Positions 8,248 to 16,412 of a DNA stretch of 64,000 bases are shown here, piece after piece. The first letter of the stretch is position 1. Each line of letters opens with the position of its first letter. The translations under genes and the position numbers were made by a program. A model generated the notes under the pieces. It did no database searches, had not been told where the DNA came from, and worked only from the letters and a program-made list of their open reading frames with translations. Origin of the DNA: Bradyrhizobium sp. CCBAU 53421 (GTDB taxonomy: Bacteria > Pseudomonadota > Alphaproteobacteria > Rhizobiales > Xanthobacteraceae); NCBI RefSeq assembly GCF_015291625.1, contig NZ_CP030047.1:5704001-5768000 (forward strand). The letters run 5' to 3'.

Positions 8248-8335
8248 CGTGCTGTTCGCTCCCGGATGTTCTGGATTGAATCCTGGAGCGCGATGAGACC
8301 AGGCTGAAGCGTCATCGCGCTCAAGCTTCTTGTTT

Positions 8336-8384
8336 GAGCATGATCTTTTCGGAAAACCGCTTCGCACTTTTCCGGATCATGCTC
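8336..8384. repeat. dispersed palindromic repeat (GAGCATGATC/GATCATGCTC)
   Basis: Perfect 10-bp outer arms, GAGCATGATC and GATCATGCTC, enclose a second pair, CGGAAAA and TTTTCCG. One arm recurs at 3255-3273. It fills part of the 272-bp gap between the CoA-transferase and the coiled-coil gene. It may also terminate transcription. Confidence 0.75.
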
Positions 8385-8519
8385 TAGTAACGGGAGGTCT
8401 TTGCCGAGATCAAGCTGCGCCGGGCGTATGGGCGTATGCGCGGCGGCGGCCGGATCGTTTCCGCGCGGCGGAACGCTGGGCGGACAAACGAAGCCTGCCC
8501 ATCGCCGGCCCGATGCCGA

Positions 8520-8720
8520 TTACTGCCCGGTCATCACCTCGCGCGCCTTCAGGAGCTTCTCCAGTTCCGCATTCTGCTGCTCGAGCCGCTCGGCGATGCG
8601 CTCCTCGACTTCGGCACCCGCAGCGCCCGCGGCCTGCTCGATCAGCTGCCTGATATTGTCCCGGAGGATTGCGATGCGATCGTTCACTTCCGACAGCGAC
8701 AGAGACGTCTCGATTCCCAT
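8520..8720 (-). CDS. small coiled-coil hypothetical protein
   Basis: The 66-residue product is almost entirely charged helix with heptad-like spacing (ILRDNIRQLIEQAA, then ERIAERLEQQNAELEKLLKAR). It has no transmembrane segment or signal peptide. It sits on the same strand between the acyl-CoA ligase and the CoA-transferase, 100 bp from the ligase. Its acidic, helix-favouring composition differs from out-of-frame noise and supports a real gene. I recognise no family; an oligomerising or regulatory partner is the most that can be suggested. Confidence 0.6.
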   Translation of the reverse strand: MGIETSLSLSEVNDRIAILRDNIRQLIEQAAGAAGAEVEERIAERLEQQNAELEKLLKAREVMTGQ

Positions 8721-8820
8721 GGTCCGTTCTCCCGTGACAGGCGCTAGCAGCTTAGCGCGGCGGGAGGCCGTGGACTATCCCTTGACGCCTCCCTTGACGG
8801 ATCCCTTGGCTATTCCTTGG

Positions 8821-10353
8821 CTATCCTTTGGCCATCATCACCCGCAGCGCGGTCTTCAGCACCTTGCCATAATTGTTCTTCGGCAGGGCATCGAGATAGA
8901 CATAGCGCTTCGGCCGCTTGAAGCGGGCGATCGAGGCAAGGCAATGCGCGTCGAGCCTGCCGTCGTCGGCGGCGGCCCCCTCCTCCAGCACGACGCAGGC
9001 GACGACGATCTCGCCCCATTCCGGATCCGGCACACCAATCGCCGAGACCTCGCGGACGTCGGGATGCGTCAGCAGCGCTTCCTCGACCTCGCGCGGATAG
9101 ATGTTGGTGCCGCCGGAGATGATCACGTCCTTGGAACGGTCCGACAGTGTCAGGAAGCCGTCGGCATCGAGCCGGCCGACATCGCCGGTGCGCAGCCAGC
9201 CGTCCTTCAGCGTCTCGGCATTGGCCTTCGGATTGTTCCAGTAACCGAGCATCACGCTGGCGCCCTTGACCTCGATCTCGCCGGTCTCGCCCGCGGGCAG
9301 CGGCTGGCCGTCCTTGCCGGTGATGCGCACGGTGACGACGCTCTGCGCTGACCCGACGGATGCCAGCCGTTCGAGATAGCGCGGATGATCGCTCGCCCGG
9401 TGGCAGCCGCGCGAGAGCGCCGTGATCGTCATCGGCGACTCGCCCTGGCCGTAGATCTGCACGAAGCGCTGGCCCATCGTCGCCATCGCATCTCTGATGT
9501 CGGCCGTGTACATCGGGCCGCCGCCATAGATGATGGTGCGCAGCCCCTCGCCGTTCTCGCCGCGCCTCTTCGCGGCATCGACCAGGCGGCGCACCATGGT
9601 GGGCGCCGCGAACATCACGACGTTGTCGAGCTGGCGGCCGAGGTTGAGCACCTCGTCCGGATCGAACCCGCCGGACTCGGGAACCACGTGGCGGCCGCCC
9701 ATCCGGACATGCGGGAAATTGTAGAGGCCGGCGCCATGCGAGATCGGCGCGGCATAGAGCGAGGCATCGTTCGGCGTCGCCGGATCGACGTCGGCGAGAT
9801 AGCACAGCGACATCGCAAGCAGATTGCCGTGGCTCAGCATCACGCCCTTGGGACGGCCGGTGGTGCCGGAGGTATAGAACAGCCAGGCGAGATCATTGCT
9901 TTCGCGCGGCAGCGGCGCAGCTGGCCCCTCGCCGCTTCGCATCGCCTTGTAGGCGTCGCCGTCGACCGACAGCATGGTCATGCCGGCGGGGCAATCGTCC
10001 TTCGCCTCGGTCAGCGCGCCGATCGTATCATCGGACACGAAGGCCAGTTTGGCGCCGCCATTGCCGCAGATCCACGCCGCCTCGCGGCCGTGCAGCTTGG
10101 CGTTGATCGGGATCGCGGCAGCGCCGATCCACCAGATGCCGTAGAGGCATTCGAGATATTGCGTGCAGTTTGACGCAAACAGCGCGATCCGGTCACCGGC
10201 GGCAACCCCGTGATCGCGCGCCAGCGCCGCCCCGATCGAGGCGGCGCGGCGGGCGAAGGTTGCGTAGTCGGCGTCGAGGTCGAAGCCGGTCAGCAGCGCC
10301 GGCGCGTCGGGACGCGCCCGCGCCGTCGCCGCCAACCATTCGGCAATGTTCAA
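8821..10353 (-). CDS. AMP-dependent acyl-CoA synthetase (class I adenylate-forming)
   Basis: This enzyme activates a carboxylic acid with ATP and CoA. Motifs are in order: the P-loop-like LFYTSGTTGRPKGV (about 158-171), YGQGESP, WLRTGDVGRLD and C-terminal PKNNYGKVLKTALR with the catalytic lysine. The likely start is TTG at 10353, two bases after the thiolase stop, giving 510 residues and the family N-terminus NIAEWLAATA. An ATG at 10404 would add 17 low-complexity residues inside the thiolase gene. The acid specificity cannot be read from sequence; the neighbourhood indicates a beta-oxidation-like pathway. Confidence 0.9.
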   Translation of the reverse strand: MNIAEWLAATARARPDAPALLTGFDLDADYATFARRAASIGAALARDHGVAAGDRIALFASNCTQYLECLYGIWWIGAAAIPINAKLHGREAAWICGNGGAKLAFVSDDTIGALTEAKDDCPAGMTMLSVDGDAYKAMRSGEGPAAPLPRESNDLAWLFYTSGTTGRPKGVMLSHGNLLAMSLCYLADVDPATPNDASLYAAPISHGAGLYNFPHVRMGGRHVVPESGGFDPDEVLNLGRQLDNVVMFAAPTMVRRLVDAAKRRGENGEGLRTIIYGGGPMYTADIRDAMATMGQRFVQIYGQGESPMTITALSRGCHRASDHPRYLERLASVGSAQSVVTVRITGKDGQPLPAGETGEIEVKGASVMLGYWNNPKANAETLKDGWLRTGDVGRLDADGFLTLSDRSKDVIISGGTNIYPREVEEALLTHPDVREVSAIGVPDPEWGEIVVACVVLEEGAAADDGRLDAHCLASIARFKRPKRYVYLDALPKNNYGKVLKTALRVMMAKG

Positions 10354-10354
10354 G

Positions 10355-11527
10355 CTACTTCGCCGGCTCGAGGATCGAGACGTAGTTGGCGACCGCAGCA
10401 CCACCCATGTTGAAGATGCCGCCGATCTGCGGGTTCTTGAGCTGCATGCCCTCGGGCGCCTGGCCCGCGAGCTGCATCGCGCTCATCACGTGCATCGAGA
10501 CGCCGGTGGCGCCGATCGGATGACCCTTGGCCTTGAGGCCGCCAGACGGATTGACCGGCAGCTTGCCGTCCTTCTGGGTCCAGCCTTCCATGATCGCGCG
10601 CGCACCCTGCCCCTTCGGCGTCAGGCCCATCGCTTCATATTCGATCAGCTCGGCGACGGTGAAGCAGTCATGGGTTTCGACGAAGGACAGATCGGAAAGC
10701 TGCAGCCCGGCCTTCTGCAGCGCGCGCTGCCAGGCGGTGGTGCAGCCTTCGAACTGCAGGATGTCGCGCTTGGACATCGGCAGGAAATCCTGCGCATGGG
10801 CGGTGGCGCGGATGTTCACCGCCTTGCCCATGGTCCTGGCGGTCTCGTCATCGGTCAGCACCAGCGCGGCGGCGCCGTCGGAGACCAGCGAGCAATCGGT
10901 GCGCTTCAGGGGACCGGCGACGAACGGGTTCTTGTCGCTCTCGGCGCGGCAGAACTCGAAGCCGAAATCCTTGCGCATCTGCGCATAGGGGTTGGCGACG
11001 CCGTTCTTGTGGTTCTTGGCGGCGATCATCGCCAGCGCATCCGACTGGTCGCCGTATTTCTGGAAATAGGCCTGCGCGATCTTGCCGAACACGCCGGCGA
11101 AGCCGCCGACCGTGTCGCCGTCCTCGGGCAGATACGATGCCTTCAACAGGTTCTTGCCGATCTCCGGACCCGGCGTCTTCGTCATCTGCTCGACGCCGAC
11201 GACGAGCACGATCTTCGCGGCGCCGGCCTCGATGGCGCGAATGCCCTGGTGCACGGCGGCCGAGCCGGTGGCGCAGGCGTTCTCGACCCGGGTGGTCGGC
11301 TTGAAGCGCAGCGCCGGATTGGCCTGCAGCACCAGTGAGGCCGTAAAGTCCTGCGGCGAGAAGCCGGCGTTGAAATGGCCGAGCATGATCTCGTCGACGT
11401 CGGAGGCGGCAATGCCGGCATCGGCGAGCGCCTCGTTGGCGACCTTGACGACGAGACCCTCGACGGTCTCCGCGTCAAATTTTCCGAATGGCGTGTGCGC
11501 CCAACCGACAATGCTGGCTGCTGTCAT
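10355..11527 (-). CDS. thiolase family protein (acetyl-CoA acetyltransferase type)
   Basis: This 390-residue thiolase retains the nucleophilic cysteine, Cys85 in VENACATGSAAV, and the NPSGGLKAKGHPIGATG motif. Unlike the protein at 4572-5708 it should therefore cleave 3-ketoacyl-CoA. It is the first gene of the minus-strand acyl-CoA cluster, and the ligase gene begins within two bases of its stop. The C-terminal end reads FNMGGAAVANYVSI, an SCP2-like variant without the second cysteine. It most likely performs the final cleavage of the pathway. Confidence 0.9.
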   Translation of the reverse strand: MTAASIVGWAHTPFGKFDAETVEGLVVKVANEALADAGIAASDVDEIMLGHFNAGFSPQDFTASLVLQANPALRFKPTTRVENACATGSAAVHQGIRAIEAGAAKIVLVVGVEQMTKTPGPEIGKNLLKASYLPEDGDTVGGFAGVFGKIAQAYFQKYGDQSDALAMIAAKNHKNGVANPYAQMRKDFGFEFCRAESDKNPFVAGPLKRTDCSLVSDGAAALVLTDDETARTMGKAVNIRATAHAQDFLPMSKRDILQFEGCTTAWQRALQKAGLQLSDLSFVETHDCFTVAELIEYEAMGLTPKGQGARAIMEGWTQKDGKLPVNPSGGLKAKGHPIGATGVSMHVMSAMQLAGQAPEGMQLKNPQIGGIFNMGGAAVANYVSILEPAK

Positions 11528-11565
11528 GGCCGTATCTCCCTGTTCCTGTTCGGAAGTTATGTAGC

Positions 11566-11690
11566 GTATCTCGAGAGCGTTTTCGAGCGAAGCCTGTCCC
11601 GGACTCGATCCGGGATGGATACCGGTTCGCGTGAAGAAAACGCGTCAAAACCAGAAGCTAGAACCCCGTTCCGATCGGAACGGAGTTCTA
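11566..11690. repeat. dispersed intergenic repeat with two hairpins
   Basis: This gap between eda and the thiolase gene holds hairpins TCCCGG/CCGGGA (11597-11615) and an 18-bp perfect palindrome CCGTTCCGATCGGAACGG (11666-11683). AGAGCGTTTTC on the left is answered by GAAGAAAACGCG on the right. The overall pattern resembles a repeat family common in Bradyrhizobium; that link is from memory. Confidence 0.65.
11666..11683 (-). terminator. possible terminator of the sugar-acid operon
   Basis: The 18-bp perfect palindrome begins five bases after the eda stop codon on the minus strand. Behind it come CTAGCTTCTGGTTTTG bases, a weak T-rich stretch. It could end the seven-gene operon. Confidence 0.4.
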
Positions 11691-12338
11691 GCCGGCTTTC
11701 AGGGTTTTCATCGCCTTCGCGCACATGGCAGTTATGCCGGCCCAGTTGCCGGCGCGGATATCGGCCGCCGGGCACAGCCAGGAGCCGCCGACCGCCAGCA
11801 CATTGGGCTCGGCAAGCCAGGTCGCGGCATTAGCCTCGCCGATCCCACCGGTCGGGCAAACCCTGACATTCGGGAATGGACCGGCCAAGGCTCGCAGTGC
11901 CTTGATACCGCCGGCCTGCTCGGCGGGGAAGAATTTGACGACGTCGAAGCCGTGGCTCAGCGCCTGCATCAGCTCGGAGGCGGTCGCGATCCCCGGCGCG
12001 AAAGGCAGCCGGCTCTTGGCCACCGCCTTCAGCAGCTCGGGCGTCGCGCCCGGGCTGATGCCGAATTTGGCGCCAAGCGCCTCGGCGCGCGCCAGATCGT
12101 CGGCGTTGAGGATCGTGCCGATCCCGACCACCGCATCGGGCACCTCTGATATGATGGCCTTGGCCGCGTCGACCGCGACCGCCGTCCGCAGCGTCACCTC
12201 GAGCGTCCGCACGCCGCCGGCGACCAATGCTTTGGCGAGCGGCACCGCGTCCTCAAGCCGCTCGATGGTCAGCACCGGGATCACGGTGGCCTGGCGGATC
12301 AGCTCGGCGATCCGGTCCTGTTTCGATGTCGTTGTCAT
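11688..12338 (-). CDS. eda: 2-dehydro-3-deoxy-6-phosphogluconate aldolase
   Basis: KDPG aldolase splits 2-keto-3-deoxy-6-phosphogluconate into pyruvate and glyceraldehyde-3-phosphate. The 216-residue protein has the class I aldolase residues Glu47 (GGVRTLEVTLR) and Schiff-base Lys135 (FDVVKFFPAE), plus the phosphate-binding VCPTGGIG segment. Its ATG overlaps the kinase stop by four bases, so kinase and aldolase are translationally coupled. It is the last gene of the operon. The related KDPGal aldolase has the same fold and cannot be excluded. Confidence 0.93.
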   Translation of the reverse strand: MTTTSKQDRIAELIRQATVIPVLTIERLEDAVPLAKALVAGGVRTLEVTLRTAVAVDAAKAIISEVPDAVVGIGTILNADDLARAEALGAKFGISPGATPELLKAVAKSRLPFAPGIATASELMQALSHGFDVVKFFPAEQAGGIKALRALAGPFPNVRVCPTGGIGEANAATWLAEPNVLAVGGSWLCPAADIRAGNWAGITAMCAKAMKTLKAG

Positions 12339-13291
12339 TGCGCGGCCTTGCGGGATGGTGGGGGACGCGGCGCCTTCTTCGGCGGCATGGCGTAGCGTGG
12401 AATGATCGCACCGGGATAGCACACCACGACGCCGGCCAGACGATGGCCGGCGCGCGCCGCCTCCTCGGGCTCGGCGCCGCCGAGCCGCGCGGCGAGATAG
12501 GCCGCGGCAAAACTGTCGCCGGCCGCCGTGGTATCGACCACCGGCTTGGTCAGCGGCTCGGCCCTCACCTCGCGCGTTCCGCCGGCGGAGCGCACGATGC
12601 AGGCGGGCTCGGCAAGCTTCAGCACCACTTCGGGGCTGCTGATGCCGGCGAGCAGTGCCGTGTTGCTTTCACCGGGATAGAGCGGCGCCAGATCCTCGGT
12701 CGAGGCAAGCACGATATCGGCGGCCTCGAACGCGCTGCTGAAGACTTTTCGCGCGACGTTCAGGTCCGGCCAGCCGCGGGCGCGGAAATTGGTGTCGAAC
12801 GCAAAGCGCGTGCCGAGCAGCCGCGCCCGCTTCAACGCCGCCACCAGCCGCTCCCGCCCCTCTTCGCGCAGGATCGAGAGCGTGATCGCCGAGAGATAGA
12901 CGAGGTCGTAGGTCGCGAGCGAGTTCAGGAGATCTTCCGTATCGGGCAGATCCATCAGCTCACGGGCGGCCGCGCTGTCGCGCCAGTGGAAGAAGCGCCG
13001 CTCGCCTTTGTCGTCGGTCTGGATCAGATAGAGCCCGGGCAGCTTGCCGGCCAATCGCACGACATGCTTGGTGCCGATGCCTTCGCTCGCCCAGCCCGCG
13101 ATCATCTCATCGCTCAGCCCATCATCGCCGAGCGCCGTGATATAATCGATGTGGACACCGAGCCGCGACAGGTAGACGGCGGTGTTGAGCGTGTCGCCGC
13201 CATAGGCGCGCGAATACAGACCTCCGGGCTGGCCGCCCGGAGCCTGGCGCAGTTCGATCATGCATTCGCCGATGCTGGCGACCCTGGTCAT
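12335..13291 (-). CDS. kdgK: 2-dehydro-3-deoxygluconokinase (PfkB family)
   Basis: This 318-residue ribokinase-fold enzyme would phosphorylate 2-keto-3-deoxygluconate to KDPG. The PfkB C-terminal signature DTTAAGDSFAAAYLAARLGG, with its catalytic aspartate, is intact. The N-terminal substrate region GGQPGGLYSRAYGGDTLNTAVYL is typical of KdgK. The downstream eda gene overlaps it and supplies the next step, strongly supporting the substrate. It is preceded by the DenD-like gene with a 26-bp gap. Confidence 0.9.
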   Translation of the reverse strand: MTRVASIGECMIELRQAPGGQPGGLYSRAYGGDTLNTAVYLSRLGVHIDYITALGDDGLSDEMIAGWASEGIGTKHVVRLAGKLPGLYLIQTDDKGERRFFHWRDSAAARELMDLPDTEDLLNSLATYDLVYLSAITLSILREEGRERLVAALKRARLLGTRFAFDTNFRARGWPDLNVARKVFSSAFEAADIVLASTEDLAPLYPGESNTALLAGISSPEVVLKLAEPACIVRSAGGTREVRAEPLTKPVVDTTAAGDSFAAAYLAARLGGAEPEEAARAGHRLAGVVVCYPGAIIPRYAMPPKKAPRPPPSRKAAQ

Positions 13292-13317
13292 GCCAAGACC
13301 CGCGTGCCTGAGCGGAG

Positions 13318-14304
13318 CTAGGCGGCGAACTTGCCGCCGAGCTCGTCCTCGATATGGATGCGGATGATGTCGTCGAACGTCTTCTCGGCCGTGGTGAAGC
13401 CGAGCTTCAGCGCGCGGTCGGTGGCGAAATCGCGCGGCCAGCCCGAGACGATGCCGATGATGGTCGGATCGGGCACCCGCTTGATCCGCGCGGTGACGTT
13501 CTTGCCGGCGACGCGCTCCAGCGAGGCGATCTGCTCGCCGACGCTGACGGACATCCCGGGCATGCTGAGATTGCGCCGCGGTCCGATCGCATCGAGATCC
13601 ATGGTGCCGGCGTGCACCAGGAAGCCGACCGCCGATTTCGGCGAGGCGTGCCAGTGCCGCACGTCCTCGGAGACCGGCAGGATCGCCTCCTCGCCCGCCA
13701 GCGGCTCGCGGATGATGTTGGAGAAGAAGCCCGACGCCGCCTTGTTCGGCTTGCCCGGACGCACGCAGATCGTCGGCAGGCGGATCGAGATCCCCTCGAG
13801 CAGGCCCTTGCGGGTGTAGTCGTTGATCAGGAGCTCGCAGATCGACTTCTGCGTGCCGTAGCTGGTCAGCGGCGTATGGAAGAACTCGTCGCCGATCTTC
13901 TCCGGGAATGGCGCGCCGAACACCGCGATCGAGGAGGTGAACACCAGCCGCGGCTTGTAGCCGCCGCCGACGGCGCGGATCGCGTCGATCAGATAGCGGG
14001 TGCCGTCGAGATTGATCCGGTAGCCCTTGTCGAACTCGGCCTCCGCCTCGCCCGAGACGATCGCGGCGAGATGGAAGATCACGTCCGGGCGCTCGGCGAT
14101 CAGCGGCGCCGCAGCGCCGGCATCGGCGAAATCGGACGCGACGACATTGACCGGGATCGAGGCATTGGCGGGCTTGGCCGGCGCGACCACGTCCTGCAAG
14201 GTCATCTTGCTGATGTCCTGCTTGCCGAGACGGCCCTCACGCAGCAGACGCTCGGTCAGCTTGCGGCCGACCATGCCGGCGGCGCCCAGAATCAGAATAT
14301 GCAC
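13318..14304 (-). CDS. denD: NAD-dependent epimerase/dehydratase family protein, D-erythronate dehydrogenase-like
   Basis: The 328-residue Rossmann protein starts MHILILGAAGMVGRKL, an NAD-binding GxxGxxG motif. It has Ser124-Ser125 and the catalytic pair Tyr149-x3-Lys153 (SYGTQK). Sequence features such as KGYRINLDGTRYLIDAIRA match the DenD/uronate-dehydrogenase-like branch. DenD oxidises D-erythronate to 2-keto-erythronate. In this operon it might instead oxidise a sugar acid entering the KDG route. The symbol is tentative. Confidence 0.75.
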   Translation of the reverse strand: MHILILGAAGMVGRKLTERLLREGRLGKQDISKMTLQDVVAPAKPANASIPVNVVASDFADAGAAAPLIAERPDVIFHLAAIVSGEAEAEFDKGYRINLDGTRYLIDAIRAVGGGYKPRLVFTSSIAVFGAPFPEKIGDEFFHTPLTSYGTQKSICELLINDYTRKGLLEGISIRLPTICVRPGKPNKAASGFFSNIIREPLAGEEAILPVSEDVRHWHASPKSAVGFLVHAGTMDLDAIGPRRNLSMPGMSVSVGEQIASLERVAGKNVTARIKRVPDPTIIGIVSGWPRDFATDRALKLGFTTAEKTFDDIIRIHIEDELGGKFAA

Positions 14305-14356
14305 GACCCTGCTCCTTTTCTTGTCTTGTTCGAATTCAGTTGCGGGCCTTGCGCGC

Positions 14357-15280
14357 TTATTCCTTCACGGCACCCGTCATCGCCGAGACATAATGCTCAA
14401 CGAAGAAGGCGTAAAGAATAACCAGCGGCAGAGAGCCGCATAGCGCCCCTGCCATCAGGGAACCCCAGCGATAGATGTCACCGTCAACGAATTCGTTGAC
14501 GATGGCGACCGGCACGGTCTTGTTCGGGGTCGATTGCAGGAACGTCAGCGCGTAGATGAATTCGTTCCAGCACAGCGTGAAGCAGAAGATGAAGGCCGAG
14601 ATCAGGCCGGGAACGGCGAGCGGCAGCACGATCTTGATCAGGATCTGCCAGCGGCTGGCGCCGTCGATCAGCGCGCACTCCTCGAGCTCGAACGGGATGG
14701 TCTTGAAATAGCCCATCAAGAGCCAGGTCGAGAACGGGATCAGGATCGTCGGATAGGTCAGGATCAGCGCCAGCGGCGAGTCGAACAGGCCGTACTGGAA
14801 CACGACGGTCGCGAGCGGAATGAACAGGATCGACGGCGGCACCAGATAGGCCAGGAAGATCAGGCCGCCGACGAGGTTGGCGCCCTTGTAGCGCAGCCGC
14901 ACGATCGCATAGGCCGCGAGCACGCTCGCGATGATCGACAGCACGGTGGCGCCGATCGCCACATACATCGTGTTCCAGAGCCAATGCGGATAGTAGCTCT
15001 CGAACAGCAGCTTGTGGATGTGCTTGAAGGTCGGATTCCAGGTCCAGAACGGATTGTACTTGTCGAGGTCGAGCAGCTGGTCGTCCGGCTTGATCGCCGT
15101 CAGCCCCATCCAATAGAACGGGAACAGCAGGATGATGACGATGATCGACAGCGGGATGTAGAGCGTCACGATCCGCCGCGGCACCGACTGCAGATAGCTC
15201 ATGCCCTCGCTGTTGTCGACGCGCGCCGACGTCGACAGGATGGACTTGAGATCGACCTTTTGGGCGGGGAGATCAGTCAT
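14357..15280 (-). CDS. carbohydrate ABC transporter permease (MalG type)
   Basis: This 307-residue inner-membrane protein has six predicted transmembrane helices. The binding-protein-dependent permease (EAA) loop ECALIDGASRWQILIKIVLP at about residues 205-225 contacts the ATPase. Together with the MalF-type partner it forms the channel of a CUT1-class sugar importer. It lies between the partner permease and the DenD-like gene in the same operon. The substrate is likely a sugar or sugar acid degraded by the neighbouring enzymes. Confidence 0.92.
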   Translation of the reverse strand: MTDLPAQKVDLKSILSTSARVDNSEGMSYLQSVPRRIVTLYIPLSIIVIILLFPFYWMGLTAIKPDDQLLDLDKYNPFWTWNPTFKHIHKLLFESYYPHWLWNTMYVAIGATVLSIIASVLAAYAIVRLRYKGANLVGGLIFLAYLVPPSILFIPLATVVFQYGLFDSPLALILTYPTILIPFSTWLLMGYFKTIPFELEECALIDGASRWQILIKIVLPLAVPGLISAFIFCFTLCWNEFIYALTFLQSTPNKTVPVAIVNEFVDGDIYRWGSLMAGALCGSLPLVILYAFFVEHYVSAMTGAVKE

Positions 15281-15346
15281 TGCTCTCTCCTTGGCGCGCG
15301 CGGGGCCTGCCCCGTTCGCGCAAAGAAACCGGCCCGGCGGCAGAGA

Positions 15347-16303
15347 TCAGTCATTGCTCTCTCCCTGTTGCCACTTCCTGCGCTGCAAGCCGAACCAGGA
15401 CACCATGATCGCGGCGAGCAGGAACGGGATCATCGCGCTCGAGATCGCCGCGCCCTCGCCCAGCTGCCCCGCGATGATCGCGCGCTGGTAGGACAGCGTC
15501 GCCATCAGATGCGTGGCGTTGACCGGGCCGCCGCGGGTCATTGCCCAGATCAGCTGGAAATCGGTGAAGGTGAACAACACCGAGAAGGTCATCACGACCG
15601 CGATGATCGGCGTCAGCAAGGGATAGGTGATGAAGCGGAACATCTGCCAGCGCGAGGCGCCGTCGAGCGTCGCCGCCTCATAGAGCGAAGGTTGCACGGT
15701 CTGCAGGCCGGCCAGCAGCGTGATCGCGACGAACGGCACGCCGCGCCAGATGTTGGCGAAGATCACGCAGATGCGGGCCCAGGTGGTGTCGCCGAGGAAA
15801 TTGATGTTCTGGGTGATCAGGCCGAGGTGCTTCAGCGACCATGAGATGATCGAGAACTGCGAATCGAAGATCCACCAGAACGCCAGCGCCGACAGCACGG
15901 TCGGCACGATGAACGGGATCAGCACCGCGGCGCGCAGCAGCGCCTTGAACGGCATGCGCTCGTTCAGCAGCAGCGCGAGATAGAGCCCGACCGCAAATTT
16001 TATCGCGCTCGCGATGAAGGTGTAGAGCAGCGTGTTGAACACCGACAGCCAGAAGATTGAATCGTCCCACAGCCACTCATAATTCTCGGTGCCGATGAAA
16101 TGACCGACGCGGCCAATGCGGGTGTCGGTGAAGGACAGCCAGACCCCGAGCCCCAGCGGATAGGCCAGGAAGAAGATCAGGAACGCCAGCGCCGGCAACA
16201 TGAACCAGAAGCCGAGCCAGTTCTTGTTGTGGCGCAGCTGATCCCAGGCGGTCGCTTCGCGGATTTCCGTCTTCGCACGCGGCGCAAGGGCGATGTCAGC
16301 CAT
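15347..16303 (-). CDS. carbohydrate ABC transporter permease (MalF type)
   Basis: This 318-residue permease has about six transmembrane helices and the EAA loop YEAATLDGASRWQMFRFITYP. The cytoplasmic N-terminus and PLGLGVWLSFTD segment are usual for CUT1 MalF/UgpA proteins. It is followed after 66 bp by the MalG-type partner and preceded by the binding protein gene with a 109-bp gap. CUT1 systems import oligosaccharides, glycerol-phosphate, polyols or related compounds. The exact ligand is not readable here. Confidence 0.92.
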   Translation of the reverse strand: MADIALAPRAKTEIREATAWDQLRHNKNWLGFWFMLPALAFLIFFLAYPLGLGVWLSFTDTRIGRVGHFIGTENYEWLWDDSIFWLSVFNTLLYTFIASAIKFAVGLYLALLLNERMPFKALLRAAVLIPFIVPTVLSALAFWWIFDSQFSIISWSLKHLGLITQNINFLGDTTWARICVIFANIWRGVPFVAITLLAGLQTVQPSLYEAATLDGASRWQMFRFITYPLLTPIIAVVMTFSVLFTFTDFQLIWAMTRGGPVNATHLMATLSYQRAIIAGQLGEGAAISSAMIPFLLAAIMVSWFGLQRRKWQQGESND

Positions 16304-16412
16304 AGGCGATGTCCCGATTGCTCAAAGGATTGAGCATGACTACGCAATATTCCAGTGATGGCATTCCAATGATGGCGCGGGCGGCGGTGCTCCGCCGCCC
16401 GCGGCCATCACA

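Noticed and set aside
10354..10404. Upstream ATG extension of the acyl-CoA ligase
   Set aside because: It would add 17 Ser/Arg-rich residues inside the thiolase gene; family proteins begin at NIAEWL, reached from TTG 10353.
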